From Saccharopolyspora indica (lineage in GTDB: Bacteria > Actinomycetota > Actinomycetes > Mycobacteriales > Pseudonocardiaceae): DNA of 64,000 bases. The stretch spans positions 62,001-126,000 of the forward strand of contig NZ_JAQGLB010000018.1 in NCBI RefSeq assembly GCF_027853965.1. The letters run 5' to 3'. The notes under the pieces were generated by a model that was given only the letters and a program-made list of their open reading frames with translations, was not told the DNA's origin and searched no databases. The position numbers and the translations under genes are program-made. This document shows positions 8,278-16,628 of this stretch, in pieces. How positions within the stretch are numbered: position 1 is the stretch's first letter; every line of letters begins with the position of its first letter.

Positions 8278-9798
8278 TCAGGTGAGCAGGTCCTGCGGTG
8301 TGGTGCCGGTTCCGGTGAGCTCCAGGCCGAGCTCGGCGCGCTCGACCAGCCAGCGGCTGGGCCGGTAGCGCGGGTCGCCGGTGGCCGAGTGCAGCGCGCG
8401 CAGGACCGACAGCACCCGGCGCGGCCCGACCTGCTGGCCCCACTCCAGGGGACCGCGCGGGTAGCCCAGGGCGATCCGCACCGCGGTGTCGATGTCGGCC
8501 GGGTCGGCCAGGCGCTGCTCGGCGATGAAGCAGCTGGTGTTGACGATGGCGGCGAGGATCCGCTGCGCGACCATGCCAGGGCTGTCGCGCACCACGGTCA
8601 CGGCGCGGCCGGTCGCGGCCAGCGCGGCCCAGGCCGATCGCGCGAACTCCACGTCGCAGGCCGGGTGCACGGACAGCGTCCAGCGGGCCTCGGTGCTCAG
8701 CGGGTCGACTCCGCACACCCGCGCCACCGGCAGATCGGCGGATCGCGCGGCGGTGGCCGCGCTGTGGCCGTGCGGGGTCACCAGCACGACCGCCTCGGCG
8801 GAGGGCTCCGGCGCGCGCTCCACCTCGACGCCCGCGGCGGCCAGCACGTCGAGCAGGTCCGCGCTGTCCGACCAGACCGGGCGCGCCACCGCCTCCGGCG
8901 CCTGCGGCTCGGGGGCCTCCTGCTTGACGCCGTCGGCGTAGCGGTAGAAGCCCTCCCCCGTCTTGCGGCCGAGCAGCCCGGCTTCCAGACGGGTGCGCGT
9001 GATCGGCGACGGGCGCAGCCTCGGGTCGCCGTAGTAGCCGGTCCAGATGCTCTCCATCGCCGGGTGGGTGACGTCCAGCCCGGTCAGGTCCATCAGCTCG
9101 AACGGGCCCATCCGCAGGCCCAGCACGTCGCGGCAGATCCGGTCCACGTCCGAGGTGCTCGCCACGCCTTCGGACAGGATCTGCAGCGCTTCGGTGACCA
9201 GCCCGCGGCCGGCGTGGTTGACCAGGAAGCCGGGCGTGTCGGTGGCGCGCACCGGGGTGTGGCCCAGGCGCCGCACCAGCGCCAGCAGCGCGTCGGGGAT
9301 CCACTCGGCGGTCCGGGCGCCGGGGATGACCTCCACCAGGCGCATCAGCGGCACCGGGTTGAAGAAGTGCAGCCCGGCGAGCCTGCTCGGATCGGCCAGC
9401 GCGGTGGCGATGGAGGTGACCTGCAGCGAGCTGGTGTTGGTGGCGAACACGGTGCGCGCCGGGCAGATCTTCTCCAGCTCGGCGAACAGCTCGCGCTTGG
9501 TGGTCAGGTCCTCGCGGACCGCCTCCACGACCAGGTCGCACTCGGTGGGCGCCAGCGGGCTGTCCACCGGGCGCAGCCGGTCGCGCGCGGCCGCCGCCTG
9601 CTCGGCGGTCATCCTGCCCTTGCCCGCCAGCTTGTCGAACATCCGGCCGATCTCCTCGACCGCGGTGCGCACCGCTTCGGTCCGCGCGTCGGCGAGCTCC
9701 ACGGTCAGGCCGGCCGCCGCGGCGATCTGCGCGATGCCGCGCCCCATCACCCCGGTGCCGATCACCCGCACCGCGTTGACCTGCTCCGCCCACTGCAT
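8278..9798 (-). CDS. 3-hydroxyacyl-CoA dehydrogenase (PaaH-like, two 3HCDH modules)
   Basis: 506 residues from ATG 9798, preceded by GGGAGG. The N-terminal NAD-binding motif VIGTGVMGRGIAQ, then ATNTSSL, LHFFNPVPLM and PGFLVNHAGRGLV, belong to the 3HCDH N-domain and first C-domain; a second 3HCDH C-domain (PGMVAQRILAAIVNTSCFIAEQ, PRGPLEW) completes the roughly 500-residue PaaH/FadB2 form. It oxidises 3-hydroxyacyl-CoA to 3-oxoacyl-CoA with NAD. It is divergent from the thiolase at 9989, the next step in the pathway, across a 190 bp promoter region. Either phenylacetate or general beta-oxidation could be served; no other paa gene is present. Confidence 0.93.
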   Translation of the reverse strand: MQWAEQVNAVRVIGTGVMGRGIAQIAAAAGLTVELADARTEAVRTAVEEIGRMFDKLAGKGRMTAEQAAAARDRLRPVDSPLAPTECDLVVEAVREDLTTKRELFAELEKICPARTVFATNTSSLQVTSIATALADPSRLAGLHFFNPVPLMRLVEVIPGARTAEWIPDALLALVRRLGHTPVRATDTPGFLVNHAGRGLVTEALQILSEGVASTSDVDRICRDVLGLRMGPFELMDLTGLDVTHPAMESIWTGYYGDPRLRPSPITRTRLEAGLLGRKTGEGFYRYADGVKQEAPEPQAPEAVARPVWSDSADLLDVLAAAGVEVERAPEPSAEAVVLVTPHGHSAATAARSADLPVARVCGVDPLSTEARWTLSVHPACDVEFARSAWAALAATGRAVTVVRDSPGMVAQRILAAIVNTSCFIAEQRLADPADIDTAVRIALGYPRGPLEWGQQVGPRRVLSVLRALHSATGDPRYRPSRWLVERAELGLELTGTGTTPQDLLT

Positions 9799-9988
9799 GG
9801 TCGACCTCCCGAAAGGTTGCCCTCGACGCACCTTCGCACGACACGCCAAGACCGTCCAATACTGAATTGCCCGGTCAGTGATATCCGATCGAACATAATC
9901 GCCGCGTGTTCCGGAGCGCAACGGCGCTGTGCTACGAACGAAAAACGGCGGCGGAACGGCCGCCGGGGCGTAACCGAAGGAGCAAGCG

Positions 9989-11197
9989 ATGCGCGAAGCG
10001 GTGATCTGCGAACCGCTGCGGACCCCGATCGGCCGGTTCGGCGGGGTGTTCAAGACCGTTCCGGCGGTCGACCTGGCCTCGACGGTGATCAGGGCGCTGC
10101 TGGCGCGCACCGGCCTGGACGGCGCGGCGGTCGACGAGGTGATCCTCGGCCAGGGCTACCCGACCTCCGACGCCCCGGCGATCGGCCGGGTGGCGGCGCT
10201 GGACGCCGGTCTGCCCGTCGAGGTCGGCGGCACCCAGCTGGACCGCCGCTGCGGCTCCGGCCTGCAAGCGGTCCTCGACGCCGCGATGCAGGTGCAGACC
10301 GGCGTCAGCGACGTGGTGCTGGCCGGTGGCGCGGAGAGCATGAGCAGCGCGCCGTTCTACACCACCGAGGCCCGGTGGGGCATCCGAGGCAGCGGCTTGG
10401 AGCTGCACGACTCGCTGGCCCGCGGCCGGATCACCGCGGGTGGTGCGAATTTCCCGGTGCCCGGCGGGATGCTGGAGACCGCCGAGAACCTGCGCCGCGA
10501 GTACGCCATTCCCCGCGCCGAACAGGACGAGCTGGCGGTGCGCTCGCAGCAGCGCGCCGCCGCCGCGCAGAGCGCCGGTCTCTTCGCCGACGAGATCGTG
10601 CCGGTGACGGTGCGCTCCCGCAAGGGCGACACCGCGGTCGAGGTCGACGAGCACCCGCGTCCGGAGACCACTGTGGACTCCTTGGCCGCGCTGAAGCCGG
10701 TGCTGGGCAAGGCGGATCCGGATGCGACGGTGACCGCGGGCAACGCCAGCGGCCAGAACGACGCGGCGGCGATCTGCATCGTGACCACTCCGGAGCGCGC
10801 CGCGGAACTGGGCCTGCGACCGCTGGTCCGGCTGGTGTCGTGGGCGCGGGCGGGCGTGCCGCCGCGCACGATGGGCATCGGCCCGGTCCCGGCGACCGCG
10901 AAAGCCCTGCAGCGCGCCGGGATCACCCTCGCCGACGTCGACCTGATCGAGCTCAACGAGGCGTTCGCGGCGCAGGTGCTGGCCTGCACGCGGGAGTGGG
11001 AGTTCAAGCCCGCCGACTTCGACCGCCTCAACGTCAACGGCTCCGGCATCTCCCTGGGCCACCCGATCGGCGCCACCGGCGCCCGCATCCTGGCGACCCT
11101 CTCCCGGGAGATGCACCGCAGGGAAGCCCGCTACGGCCTGGAGACCATGTGCATCGGCGGCGGCCAAGGCCTCGCCGCCGTCTTCGAACGCATCTGA
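9989..11197 (+). CDS. Acetyl-CoA acyltransferase (thiolase)
   Basis: 402 residues from ATG 9989 with AAGGAG ten bases upstream. The acylated cysteine is C88 (DRRCGSGLQA); GHPIGATGAR carries the catalytic histidine and ETMCIGGGQG the second cysteine; NEAFA is also intact. It cleaves 3-oxoacyl-CoA to acetyl-CoA plus shortened acyl-CoA, or makes acetoacetyl-CoA in reverse. Divergent from 3-hydroxyacyl-CoA dehydrogenase and probably co-regulated. FadA/PcaF-type versus biosynthetic AtoB-type cannot be settled by eye. Confidence 0.95.
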   Translation: MREAVICEPLRTPIGRFGGVFKTVPAVDLASTVIRALLARTGLDGAAVDEVILGQGYPTSDAPAIGRVAALDAGLPVEVGGTQLDRRCGSGLQAVLDAAMQVQTGVSDVVLAGGAESMSSAPFYTTEARWGIRGSGLELHDSLARGRITAGGANFPVPGGMLETAENLRREYAIPRAEQDELAVRSQQRAAAAQSAGLFADEIVPVTVRSRKGDTAVEVDEHPRPETTVDSLAALKPVLGKADPDATVTAGNASGQNDAAAICIVTTPERAAELGLRPLVRLVSWARAGVPPRTMGIGPVPATAKALQRAGITLADVDLIELNEAFAAQVLACTREWEFKPADFDRLNVNGSGISLGHPIGATGARILATLSREMHRREARYGLETMCIGGGQGLAAVFERI

Positions 11198-11223
11198 CAC
11201 CGGTGAAGGGCACGGACGGGTGA

Positions 11224-11276
11224 GAGGTGAAGGGCACCTTTCGCCAGCACACTTGGCGAAAGGTGCCCTTCACCTC
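11224..11276. terminator. Bidirectional hairpin between thiolase and lipoprotein genes
   Basis: A perfect 23 bp stem (GAGGTGAAGGGCACCTTTCG and on) with a 7-base loop lies between convergent genes, so it can end both transcripts. The core AAGGGCAC recurs just outside the hairpin at 11205-11212 and, inverted, near 11309-11316, which suggests the site has been built from repeated copies of one short motif. Confidence 0.75.
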
Positions 11277-11314
11277 CATTCCTCGCACGGGTGGGTACGG
11301 AGCGGAGGTGCCCT

Positions 11315-11830
11315 TCAGCGGTCGATCTTGTCGCCTGCGGAGGACAGGGCGTACCAGTGGCCGCCGCTGGAGAGGACGCCGTTGCCGTTGGCCTGGCCCG
11401 GGATGTCGTCGCCGATGTAGTAGTACAGCGGGTGTCCGTTGTAGACGACTTGGGTGCCGCCGTCCGGGCGGCGGACCGTGGTGAGCAGTTCCTGGTTCAC
11501 CTCCGGGCCCGCCACCGGTGGATCCGTGGTGGTCAGCGGTGGCCAGTCGCGCGCGCAGCCTTCGAGGCAGGTGGGTTCGGCGTCGCCGTCCTCGTCGAAC
11601 AGGTAGACCGCTCGGCCGTCCGGGCCGGTGAGGACCGGGCCGAGGCCGGGCACCTGGTGGGTCCGGAGGACGATGGCGCCGCCGGTGACGGGTGGTGCCG
11701 TGACCGGCGGTGGCGGGGTGCCGACTCCGGCACCTGCGGGTTCTTGACCGGGCGACGCGCATGCGGTGATCAGGGCCAGCAGTCCGGTGCCGCTCAGCGC
11801 GACCGTGCGGGCTCGGGTGAGGTGGACCAT
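11315..11830 (-). CDS. Lipoprotein with COG4315-type secreted repeat
   Basis: 171 residues from ATG 11830 (GGGAGG upstream). The N-terminus is a lipoprotein signal with lipobox LITAC, then a proline/threonine-rich linker (GTPPPPVTAPPVTGG). The body has the predicted COG4315/PF03640 repeat pattern: LGPVLTGPDGRAVYLFDEDGDAEPTCLEGCARDWPPLT and NGHPLYYYIGDDIPGQANGNGV. Family members are membrane-anchored extracellular proteins of unknown function with conserved tryptophan and cysteines. Stands alone, convergent with the thiolase gene. Confidence 0.88.
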   Translation of the reverse strand: MVHLTRARTVALSGTGLLALITACASPGQEPAGAGVGTPPPPVTAPPVTGGAIVLRTHQVPGLGPVLTGPDGRAVYLFDEDGDAEPTCLEGCARDWPPLTTTDPPVAGPEVNQELLTTVRRPDGGTQVVYNGHPLYYYIGDDIPGQANGNGVLSSGGHWYALSSAGDKIDR

Positions 11831-11960
11831 CGCGGCCTCCCTGCGGCCGGGGCCGGGCCCCGGGACGACGCAACGCGGACCTCAAGTCTCACGCACCGGG
11901 ACCGCTTCCGCAGGTGCTGCCCGCGGCGGGCGCCGCCGCTCGACGGCGCCCGCCGGCGGG

Positions 11961-12344
11961 TCACATCTGCACGATCTGGATCAGGTTCCCGCAGGTGTCG
12001 TCGAAGACCGCGGTGGTCACGTCGCCCATCTCGGTCGGTTCCTGGGTGAAGCGCACGCCCAGACCGGTGAGCCGCTCGAACTCCGCCCGCACGTCTTCGA
12101 CCTGGAACGACGTGGCCGGGATGCCGTCGTCGACCAGGGCGGTCTTGTACGGCTTGACCGCGGGGTGACCGTCCGGTTCGAGGAGCAGCTCGGTGCCCTC
12201 CGGGGCCTCCGGGGAGACCAGCGTCAGCCAGCTGGCCTCGCCGAGCGGGATGTCGTGCTTCACCTGGAAGCCGAGCTTCTCGGTGTAGAACTTCTGCGCC
12301 TTGCGCTGATCGTCGACGAAGACGCTGGTCACGTAGATCTTCAA
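11961..12344 (-). CDS. VOC/glyoxalase-fold protein
   Basis: 127 residues. The TTG at 12344 is chosen because GGAGGAG lies five bases upstream and the protein then begins at the conserved LKIYVTSVFVDDQ strand. The VOC pattern (VFVDDQRKAQKFYTEKLGF, LTLVSPEAPEGTELLLEPD, DGIPATSFQVEDVRAEFERL, FDDTCGNLIQIVQM) fits glyoxalase/bleomycin-resistance-type metal enzymes or binding proteins. TTGA overlap with the upstream ArsR gene makes the pair an operon; ArsR-VOC pairs are common. The reaction is unknown. Confidence 0.9.
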   Translation of the reverse strand: MKIYVTSVFVDDQRKAQKFYTEKLGFQVKHDIPLGEASWLTLVSPEAPEGTELLLEPDGHPAVKPYKTALVDDGIPATSFQVEDVRAEFERLTGLGVRFTQEPTEMGDVTTAVFDDTCGNLIQIVQM

Positions 12345-12628
12345 GGGGTCTCCTCCGCATCTGGCTTGAGCCACCGGTCGGTGAGGTGCTCCAGCGGACC
12401 GGTGTTCAGGTGGTGGAACTTGTAACGACCGTCCCGCCGGGTCTCGACCAGCCCCGCCTCCACCAGCACCTCGATGTGCTGCGAGATGGCCTGGCGGGAC
12501 GACCCCAGCCCGTGCTTGCCGGTCAGCCGACCGCAGATCTCGAACAGGGTCTGGCCGTCATGATCGGCCAGTTCGTCGAGGATCGCCCGCCGGGTGGGAT
12601 CCGCCAGCGCTTTGAACACGTCGCTCAC
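12341..12628 (-). CDS. ArsR family transcriptional regulator
   Basis: 95 residues from GTG 12628 (an upstream ATG at 12664 would start inside the palindrome, so the shorter form is preferred; its SD is weak). MSDVFKALADPTRRAILDELADHDGQTLFEICGRL and SRQAISQHIEVLVEAGLVETRRDGRYKFHHLN are a canonical ArsR winged helix. No metal-binding ELCVCD-type motif is present, so a non-metal ligand or partner control is likely. It probably binds the 46 bp palindrome directly upstream and controls itself plus the VOC gene. Confidence 0.92.
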   Translation of the reverse strand: MSDVFKALADPTRRAILDELADHDGQTLFEICGRLTGKHGLGSSRQAISQHIEVLVEAGLVETRRDGRYKFHHLNTGPLEHLTDRWLKPDAEETP

Positions 12629-12636
12629 CCCACCCA

Positions 12637-12682
12637 CGATAGGCAAGCATTCACTTGCATGCAAGTCGATGCTTGCCTATCG
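12637..12682. promoter_or_regulatory. 46 bp nested palindrome upstream of arsR
   Basis: The outer arms CGATAGGCAAGCAT and ATGCTTGCCTATCG are perfect complements. The centre CTTGCATGCAAG is itself a perfect palindrome, and the 3-base joints (TCA/TCG) do not pair. It starts 8 bases before the ArsR start codon and ends 14 bases from the CDF stop. The nested symmetry suggests two cooperating ArsR dimers; it could also end the CDF transcript. Confidence 0.72.
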
Positions 12683-12695
12683 GCTCCGGGCCTGG

Positions 12696-13709
12696 TCAGC
12701 GGTGGTGCGCGACGAGCTCGTGAGCTTCCTGCGGGCCCGACGGGTGGGCGTGGACGAGTGCGCCGCCCAGTCGCGGCAGCGCGTGCCAGAGGCGGTGCTC
12801 GGCCTCGTGCGCGATGCGGTGGGCCTCGGCGAGGCTGAGCCGCGGATCGACCTCCAGCTCCACCTCAGCCCGCAGGGAATGCCCGACCCAGCGCAGCCGG
12901 AGATCGCCCACGCCCCGCACACCAGGCGTGGCGACCAGCTCCCGCTCGGCGCGTGCGACCAGTCCGGGGTCCACGGCGTCGAGCACCCGCGCGAAGACCT
13001 CCTTCGCCGAGCCCCGCAGCACCACGAGGATCGCGCCGGTGATCAGCAGCCCGACGACGGGATCGGCCCACCACCAGCCCAGCGCCGCACCGGCCGCGGA
13101 GCCGAGCACGGCCAGACTGGTGAAACCGTCGGCCCGCGCGTGCAGTCCGTCGGCCACCAGCGCGGCCGAGCCGATCTCCCGGCCGATGCGGATGCGGTAG
13201 CGCGCGACCAGCTCGTTGCCCGCGAAGCCGAGCAGCCCGGCCGCCGCCACCCAGGCGATGTGCTCGACGCGCTGCGGTGCGACCAGCCGCTGCACCGATT
13301 CCCACGCCGCCATCGCGGCGGACGCGGCGATCACGAGGAGGATGATCAGCCCGGCGAGGTCTTCGGCGCGGCCGAGCCCGTAGGTGAAGCGGCGCGTCGC
13401 CGCGCGCCGGGCGAGCAGGAAGGCGATCGCGAGCGGGATCGCGGTCAGCGCGTCGGCGAAGTTGTGCAGCGTGTCGCCGAGCAGGGCGACGGAGCCGGTG
13501 AACGCGACCAGCACGGCCTGCCCGACCGCCGTGATGCCCAGGGCGCCGAAGGAGATCCACAGCGCCCGCACGCCCTTCCGGCTGGCCGTCAGCGCGCGGT
13601 CGACGGAATCGACGGCGTCATGGCTGTGCGGCGTCACGGCGTGCTTCAGCCGTGCCCACCCGTGCCCGTGCCCATGTCCGTGCCCTGCTCTCGCCCGCTT
13701 CGGCCACAT
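12696..13709 (-). CDS. Cation diffusion facilitator (zinc/divalent metal exporter)
   Basis: 337 residues from ATG 13709 with GAGGAG five bases upstream. A histidine-rich N-terminus (GHGHGHGHG) precedes six membrane helices. The metal site shows as HxxxD in LLGDTLHNFADAL (helix 2) and DGLHARADGF (helix 5). The cytosolic C-terminal domain (VDPGLVARAERELVATPGVRGVGDLRLRWVGHSLRAEVELEVD) is the usual dimerising metallochaperone-like domain. The family exports Zn, Co or Mn by proton antiport. The arsR palindrome lies immediately downstream, so co-regulation is uncertain. Confidence 0.93.
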   Translation of the reverse strand: MWPKRARAGHGHGHGHGWARLKHAVTPHSHDAVDSVDRALTASRKGVRALWISFGALGITAVGQAVLVAFTGSVALLGDTLHNFADALTAIPLAIAFLLARRAATRRFTYGLGRAEDLAGLIILLVIAASAAMAAWESVQRLVAPQRVEHIAWVAAAGLLGFAGNELVARYRIRIGREIGSAALVADGLHARADGFTSLAVLGSAAGAALGWWWADPVVGLLITGAILVVLRGSAKEVFARVLDAVDPGLVARAERELVATPGVRGVGDLRLRWVGHSLRAEVELEVDPRLSLAEAHRIAHEAEHRLWHALPRLGGALVHAHPSGPQEAHELVAHHR

Positions 13710-13844
13710 CCGGACTCCTCGGGTTCGGCGACGTCCGAACCATAGGCCCGCGACCAGGCGTGCGACAACGCTGCAACTGCAAGGGAATCGCAGGTGCGCC
13801 CCGCGACGTCCATCCACAGTAGATCCGCCGCGGGGCGCGCCCGG

Positions 13845-14312
13845 TCACCCGTTGGGGCGCAGCGTCCAGATGATCGACATCTCGCCGGTGACCGCGCCGT
13901 CCGCGCGCCGGATGCTCACCTGGACCGGGAACTCCGGGCGCTCCCCCGCGTCCAGCTCGGCCAGCACGTCGGCGATCGGGCGGCCCAGCACCGCGGTGGC
14001 GGTCACCTCGCCCATGGCGAGCTTCTTGAAGTCGATCTCGGAGCGGACGGCCAGCGGCACCGCGCGGTGGAGCTGGTCGCCGAACGCCGCGATCACGATG
14101 GCGCCGCTGGCCGACTCGGCGAGGGTGAACATCGCACCGGCGTGCGGGCCGCCCACGTGGTTGTGGAAATCCGCCTGGTCCGGCAGGCGGAGCACCGCCC
14201 GCTCCGGCGTCGTCTCGACGTACTCCAGGTTGAGCGTGCGCACCATCGGCACCGACTGGGTCAGGAAGGCGCCGACGTCGAAGGAATCCGCGGCAGCGGT
14301 TTCGGTGGTCAT
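13845..14312 (-). CDS. PaaI-type hotdog thioesterase (DUF4442-like)
   Basis: 155 residues from ATG 14312 (ATG 14330 in frame is possible). The hotdog-fold motif HNHVGGPHAGAMFTLAESASGAIVIAAFG marks the acyl-CoA thioesterase superfamily; NHVG near HAGA corresponds to the usual active-site segment. It may hydrolyse an aryl- or acyl-CoA in the cytoplasm. It is monocistronic, between the CDF gene and the XRE/DUF4239 operon. The substrate is unknown. Confidence 0.85.
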   Translation of the reverse strand: MTTETAAADSFDVGAFLTQSVPMVRTLNLEYVETTPERAVLRLPDQADFHNHVGGPHAGAMFTLAESASGAIVIAAFGDQLHRAVPLAVRSEIDFKKLAMGEVTATAVLGRPIADVLAELDAGERPEFPVQVSIRRADGAVTGEMSIIWTLRPNG

Positions 14313-14360
14313 GCCCCGGATGCTACTCATCGGTAACTTGCGTTGCCAAGACCACCCCGG

Positions 14361-15488
14361 TCACCGCGAGAGCCGCCGCACCGCGGCACTGCCACCGATC
14401 AGCAGCACCAGCACGGCCAGCACCCACCGCCGCTTCTCCTCGGTGCTGTGCCCGGAGGCCTCCACTTCGGGTTCCTCCGCGGGCACGGCGAAGTTGCCCG
14501 GCGGAGGGCTGGGCGTCGGCTCCGGGATCGGGCTCGGTTCCGGGACCGGAGTCCGCGATGGAGGCTCGGGCGGCGGAGTGGTCGAGGGCCGTGGGGTCGA
14601 CGACGGGATCGTCGATGGCGGGACCGTCGGCGAGGTGCTCGACGGCGGAGCAGTGCTCGACGGCGGAGCAGGTGGGCTCTCGCCCGCCAGGCAGCCCGCC
14701 GCATCCGAGCTCGCCATCGGGAGGACGACCGCCAGCTGCCGCACCGAACCGTCCCGGTCCACCCGGTACATCCCGCCCGACTCGTTGGCCGTGACGTAGA
14801 GCGCGCGGTCGGACCCGATCACCACCGATCCGTAGCTGAGCGGCGGAAGCCCCGGCACGTCGGCCACTTTCGACACCTGCCCGCTGTCGCGGTCCAGGCG
14901 CACCAGGGCCACCGTCCCGGTGCTGGTGGCGGTGATGCTGTAGAGCTCGCCGTCGACCGGGTCCACGTCGAAGTCGTCGAACGACGACGGCCATCCCACC
15001 CCCTCGATGCCGGTCATCGACAGCACTTCCAGGAAGGTCCGGCTCCCCGGCTCGACGTCCACCGCGTACAGGTAGCCCTTTTCCACCAGGTACCAGCGGT
15101 TCCCGGACACCGCCCCGGCCGAGGGTGCGCGCAGCGGGTGCCACCGGGAACCCTCGCGCCCGGCGCGGACGGGCCCCAGCTCCCGGGTCTGACCGTCCGC
15201 CGCGATCGCCACCGCACGCCCACCGTCCGGGAACGGGCCGGAAGATCCGCGCGACGCCATCGCGTACACCACGCCCTGCGGCGCCGAGTACCCGAGAGCG
15301 TTCAACCGGTAGCCCGGCGCGGCCAGCTTCGTGCCGGTCGCGCCGGGGAACTCCACGCGGTGCAGCGCCGAGAGGCCACCGCGGTTGCGGACCTGCAGCA
15401 CCGAGCACGCCGAGGACGCCGCCGCGGTGACCACCCAGGTGGCCGAGGTCAGCAGCACCAGGGCGATCGCCGCCGCGCACCACCGCAT
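14361..15488 (-). CDS. Secreted beta-propeller-like protein with C-terminal membrane anchor
   Basis: 375 residues. An N-terminal signal segment (MRWCAAAIALVLLTSATWVVTAAASS) is followed by a domain of about 240 residues with repeated strands (LNALGYSAPQGVVYAMA, RWYLVEKGYLYAVDV, FDVDPVDGELYSITA, YGSVVIGSDRALYVTANE), reminiscent of DUF6923-type propellers. Then comes a stalk rich in Pro/Ser/Thr (about residues 285-345), and finally RRWVLAVLVLLIGGSAAVRRLSR, a transmembrane helix with basic tail. The topology is a surface protein displayed on a stalk. It overlaps the DUF4239 stop by one base (TGATG), so it is the last gene of a three-gene coupled operon. Function unknown. Confidence 0.8.
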   Translation of the reverse strand: MRWCAAAIALVLLTSATWVVTAAASSACSVLQVRNRGGLSALHRVEFPGATGTKLAAPGYRLNALGYSAPQGVVYAMASRGSSGPFPDGGRAVAIAADGQTRELGPVRAGREGSRWHPLRAPSAGAVSGNRWYLVEKGYLYAVDVEPGSRTFLEVLSMTGIEGVGWPSSFDDFDVDPVDGELYSITATSTGTVALVRLDRDSGQVSKVADVPGLPPLSYGSVVIGSDRALYVTANESGGMYRVDRDGSVRQLAVVLPMASSDAAGCLAGESPPAPPSSTAPPSSTSPTVPPSTIPSSTPRPSTTPPPEPPSRTPVPEPSPIPEPTPSPPPGNFAVPAEEPEVEASGHSTEEKRRWVLAVLVLLIGGSAAVRRLSR

Positions 15489-16255
15489 CAACTTCGACCG
15501 AGCCGTTCGAGGGCCCAGGTGAAGGCCTCCGGGCCGATCCGCGAACCACCGCTGAACGGGTTCTGCAGCTGGAAGATCGCGAACAGCAGCAGCGCCAGCG
15601 CACCGGCCAGCGTGGAGACCAGCACGATGTGCGGGAACAACCGGGTGCCGCCGAAGAGGTTCGGCAGCAGCACGCACACCACGCTGCCCAGGATCAGCAC
15701 GAACCACACCACCGCCACCACGCCGCGGTCGAACGCCCTGGTCAGCCGCTCGTGCCGCTCTTCGTAGACCTGGCCGAGCTGCGTGGTGGCCTCGGTCTTG
15801 CGGCCCTCCTCGAACTCGCCGTCGGCCGGGGCGCGCAGCACCACCTCGCGGATCTGGTCCAGCTGCGCCCAGCCCGGCCCGGCCACCTCGCCGCCGCGCT
15901 GCATGACCGGCCACTCCTGGTCCACCACCGTGCGCAGGTACCCCGCGCCGAGCTCGCGGACCTCGTCGGCGGCCGGCGCGGGCAGCGAGTCCACCGCCCA
16001 GGCGACCGAGAGCAGGCCCTGCGCCTCCCGGTAGGCCCCTTCCCGGGCATCGGTCACGGTGTCGAACAGGGTGACCAGCACGAAGGCCAGCACCACCGCC
16101 TGCAAACCGCTGACGATGGTGAACACCTGCCCCGCCGCGTCGTTGTTGCTCGGTCTGCCCTCGTCCTGCCCGATCCGGCGCACCAGGTAGCCGACCAGGG
16201 CCGCGGCCACCGACGCGCTCAGGACCCAGATGGTGCCCTGCAGGTAGATGTTCAT
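15488..16255 (-). CDS. DUF4239 (bestrophin-like) membrane protein
   Basis: 255 residues from ATG 16255, overlapping the XRE stop (ATGA). Two N-terminal helices (IWVLSASVAAALVGYLV; GQVFTIVSGLQAVVLAFVLVTLFDTV), a central soluble part (DAREGAYREAQGLLSVAWAVDSLP to EERHERLTRAF), and two C-terminal helices (GVVAVVWFVLILGSVVCVLL; FPHIVLVSTLAGALALLLFAIFQL) match DUF4239. Members are membrane proteins of unknown function, distantly like bestrophin channels. It is coupled to a regulator and a surface protein. Confidence 0.85.
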   Translation of the reverse strand: MNIYLQGTIWVLSASVAAALVGYLVRRIGQDEGRPSNNDAAGQVFTIVSGLQAVVLAFVLVTLFDTVTDAREGAYREAQGLLSVAWAVDSLPAPAADEVRELGAGYLRTVVDQEWPVMQRGGEVAGPGWAQLDQIREVVLRAPADGEFEEGRKTEATTQLGQVYEERHERLTRAFDRGVVAVVWFVLILGSVVCVLLPNLFGGTRLFPHIVLVSTLAGALALLLFAIFQLQNPFSGGSRIGPEAFTWALERLGRS

Positions 16256-16506
16256 TCAGCGCTCCGGAGAGCGGTCTCGCCGCGCGCCAGCACGGGTTCG
16301 GGCACCAGCAGCTCGCCGACCTGGCAGCCCAGCGCGGCGCAGATGATGTCCAGATCGGACAGCTTCAGGCTGGCCGGCGTCTTCGACCACAGCCCCGACA
16401 TCTTCCCGGCCGAGACCACCAGACCGTGCTCGGCGAGCAGTCGTTGCAGCTCGGCGGCCTTCCAGATACCGCGCTGGGCCGCGACCAACCGCAGGTTCCA
16501 CTTCAC
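16252..16506 (-). CDS. Small XRE (Cro/C1-type) helix-turn-helix regulator
   Basis: 84 residues from GTG 16506, GGAGG ten bases upstream. The protein starts at the conserved KWNLRLVAAQRGIWKAAELQRLLAEHGLVVSAGKMSGLWSKTPASLKLSDLDIICAALGCQVGELL, a single HTH_26-like domain, followed by a short tail. It is the first gene of the coupled operon running to 14361 and probably its regulator. A perfect 7-1-7 palindrome lies 108 bases upstream. Confidence 0.85.
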   Translation of the reverse strand: MKWNLRLVAAQRGIWKAAELQRLLAEHGLVVSAGKMSGLWSKTPASLKLSDLDIICAALGCQVGELLVPEPVLARGETALRSAE

Positions 16507-16613
16507 GACGACATCGCCTCCCACTCGATCTGCACAGACCGGATGGCGCTTGCGCACACGCTCGCCCGCCTCCTGATGCACGAGAGCGGGCATTGCGGCC
16601 CGCTCGACACGAT

Positions 16614-16628
16614 TTCAGAATTTCTGAA
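16614..16628. promoter_or_regulatory. Palindrome TTCAGAA-T-TTCTGAA, candidate operator
   Basis: A perfect 7-1-7 inverted repeat in an AT-richer stretch, upstream of the XRE operon and also upstream of the first shell gene at 17083. A second, less perfect palindrome (GAGAGCGGGC, CATTGCG, GCCCGCTC) lies at about 16582-16606. A dimeric Cro-like regulator such as the XRE protein would fit. Confidence 0.5.

Noticed and set aside
8389..11223. A 944-codon open frame opposite 3-hydroxyacyl-CoA dehydrogenase and overlapping thiolase
   Set aside because: Low-complexity RR/GG/HH composition without domains; both real genes have strong SDs and family motifs.
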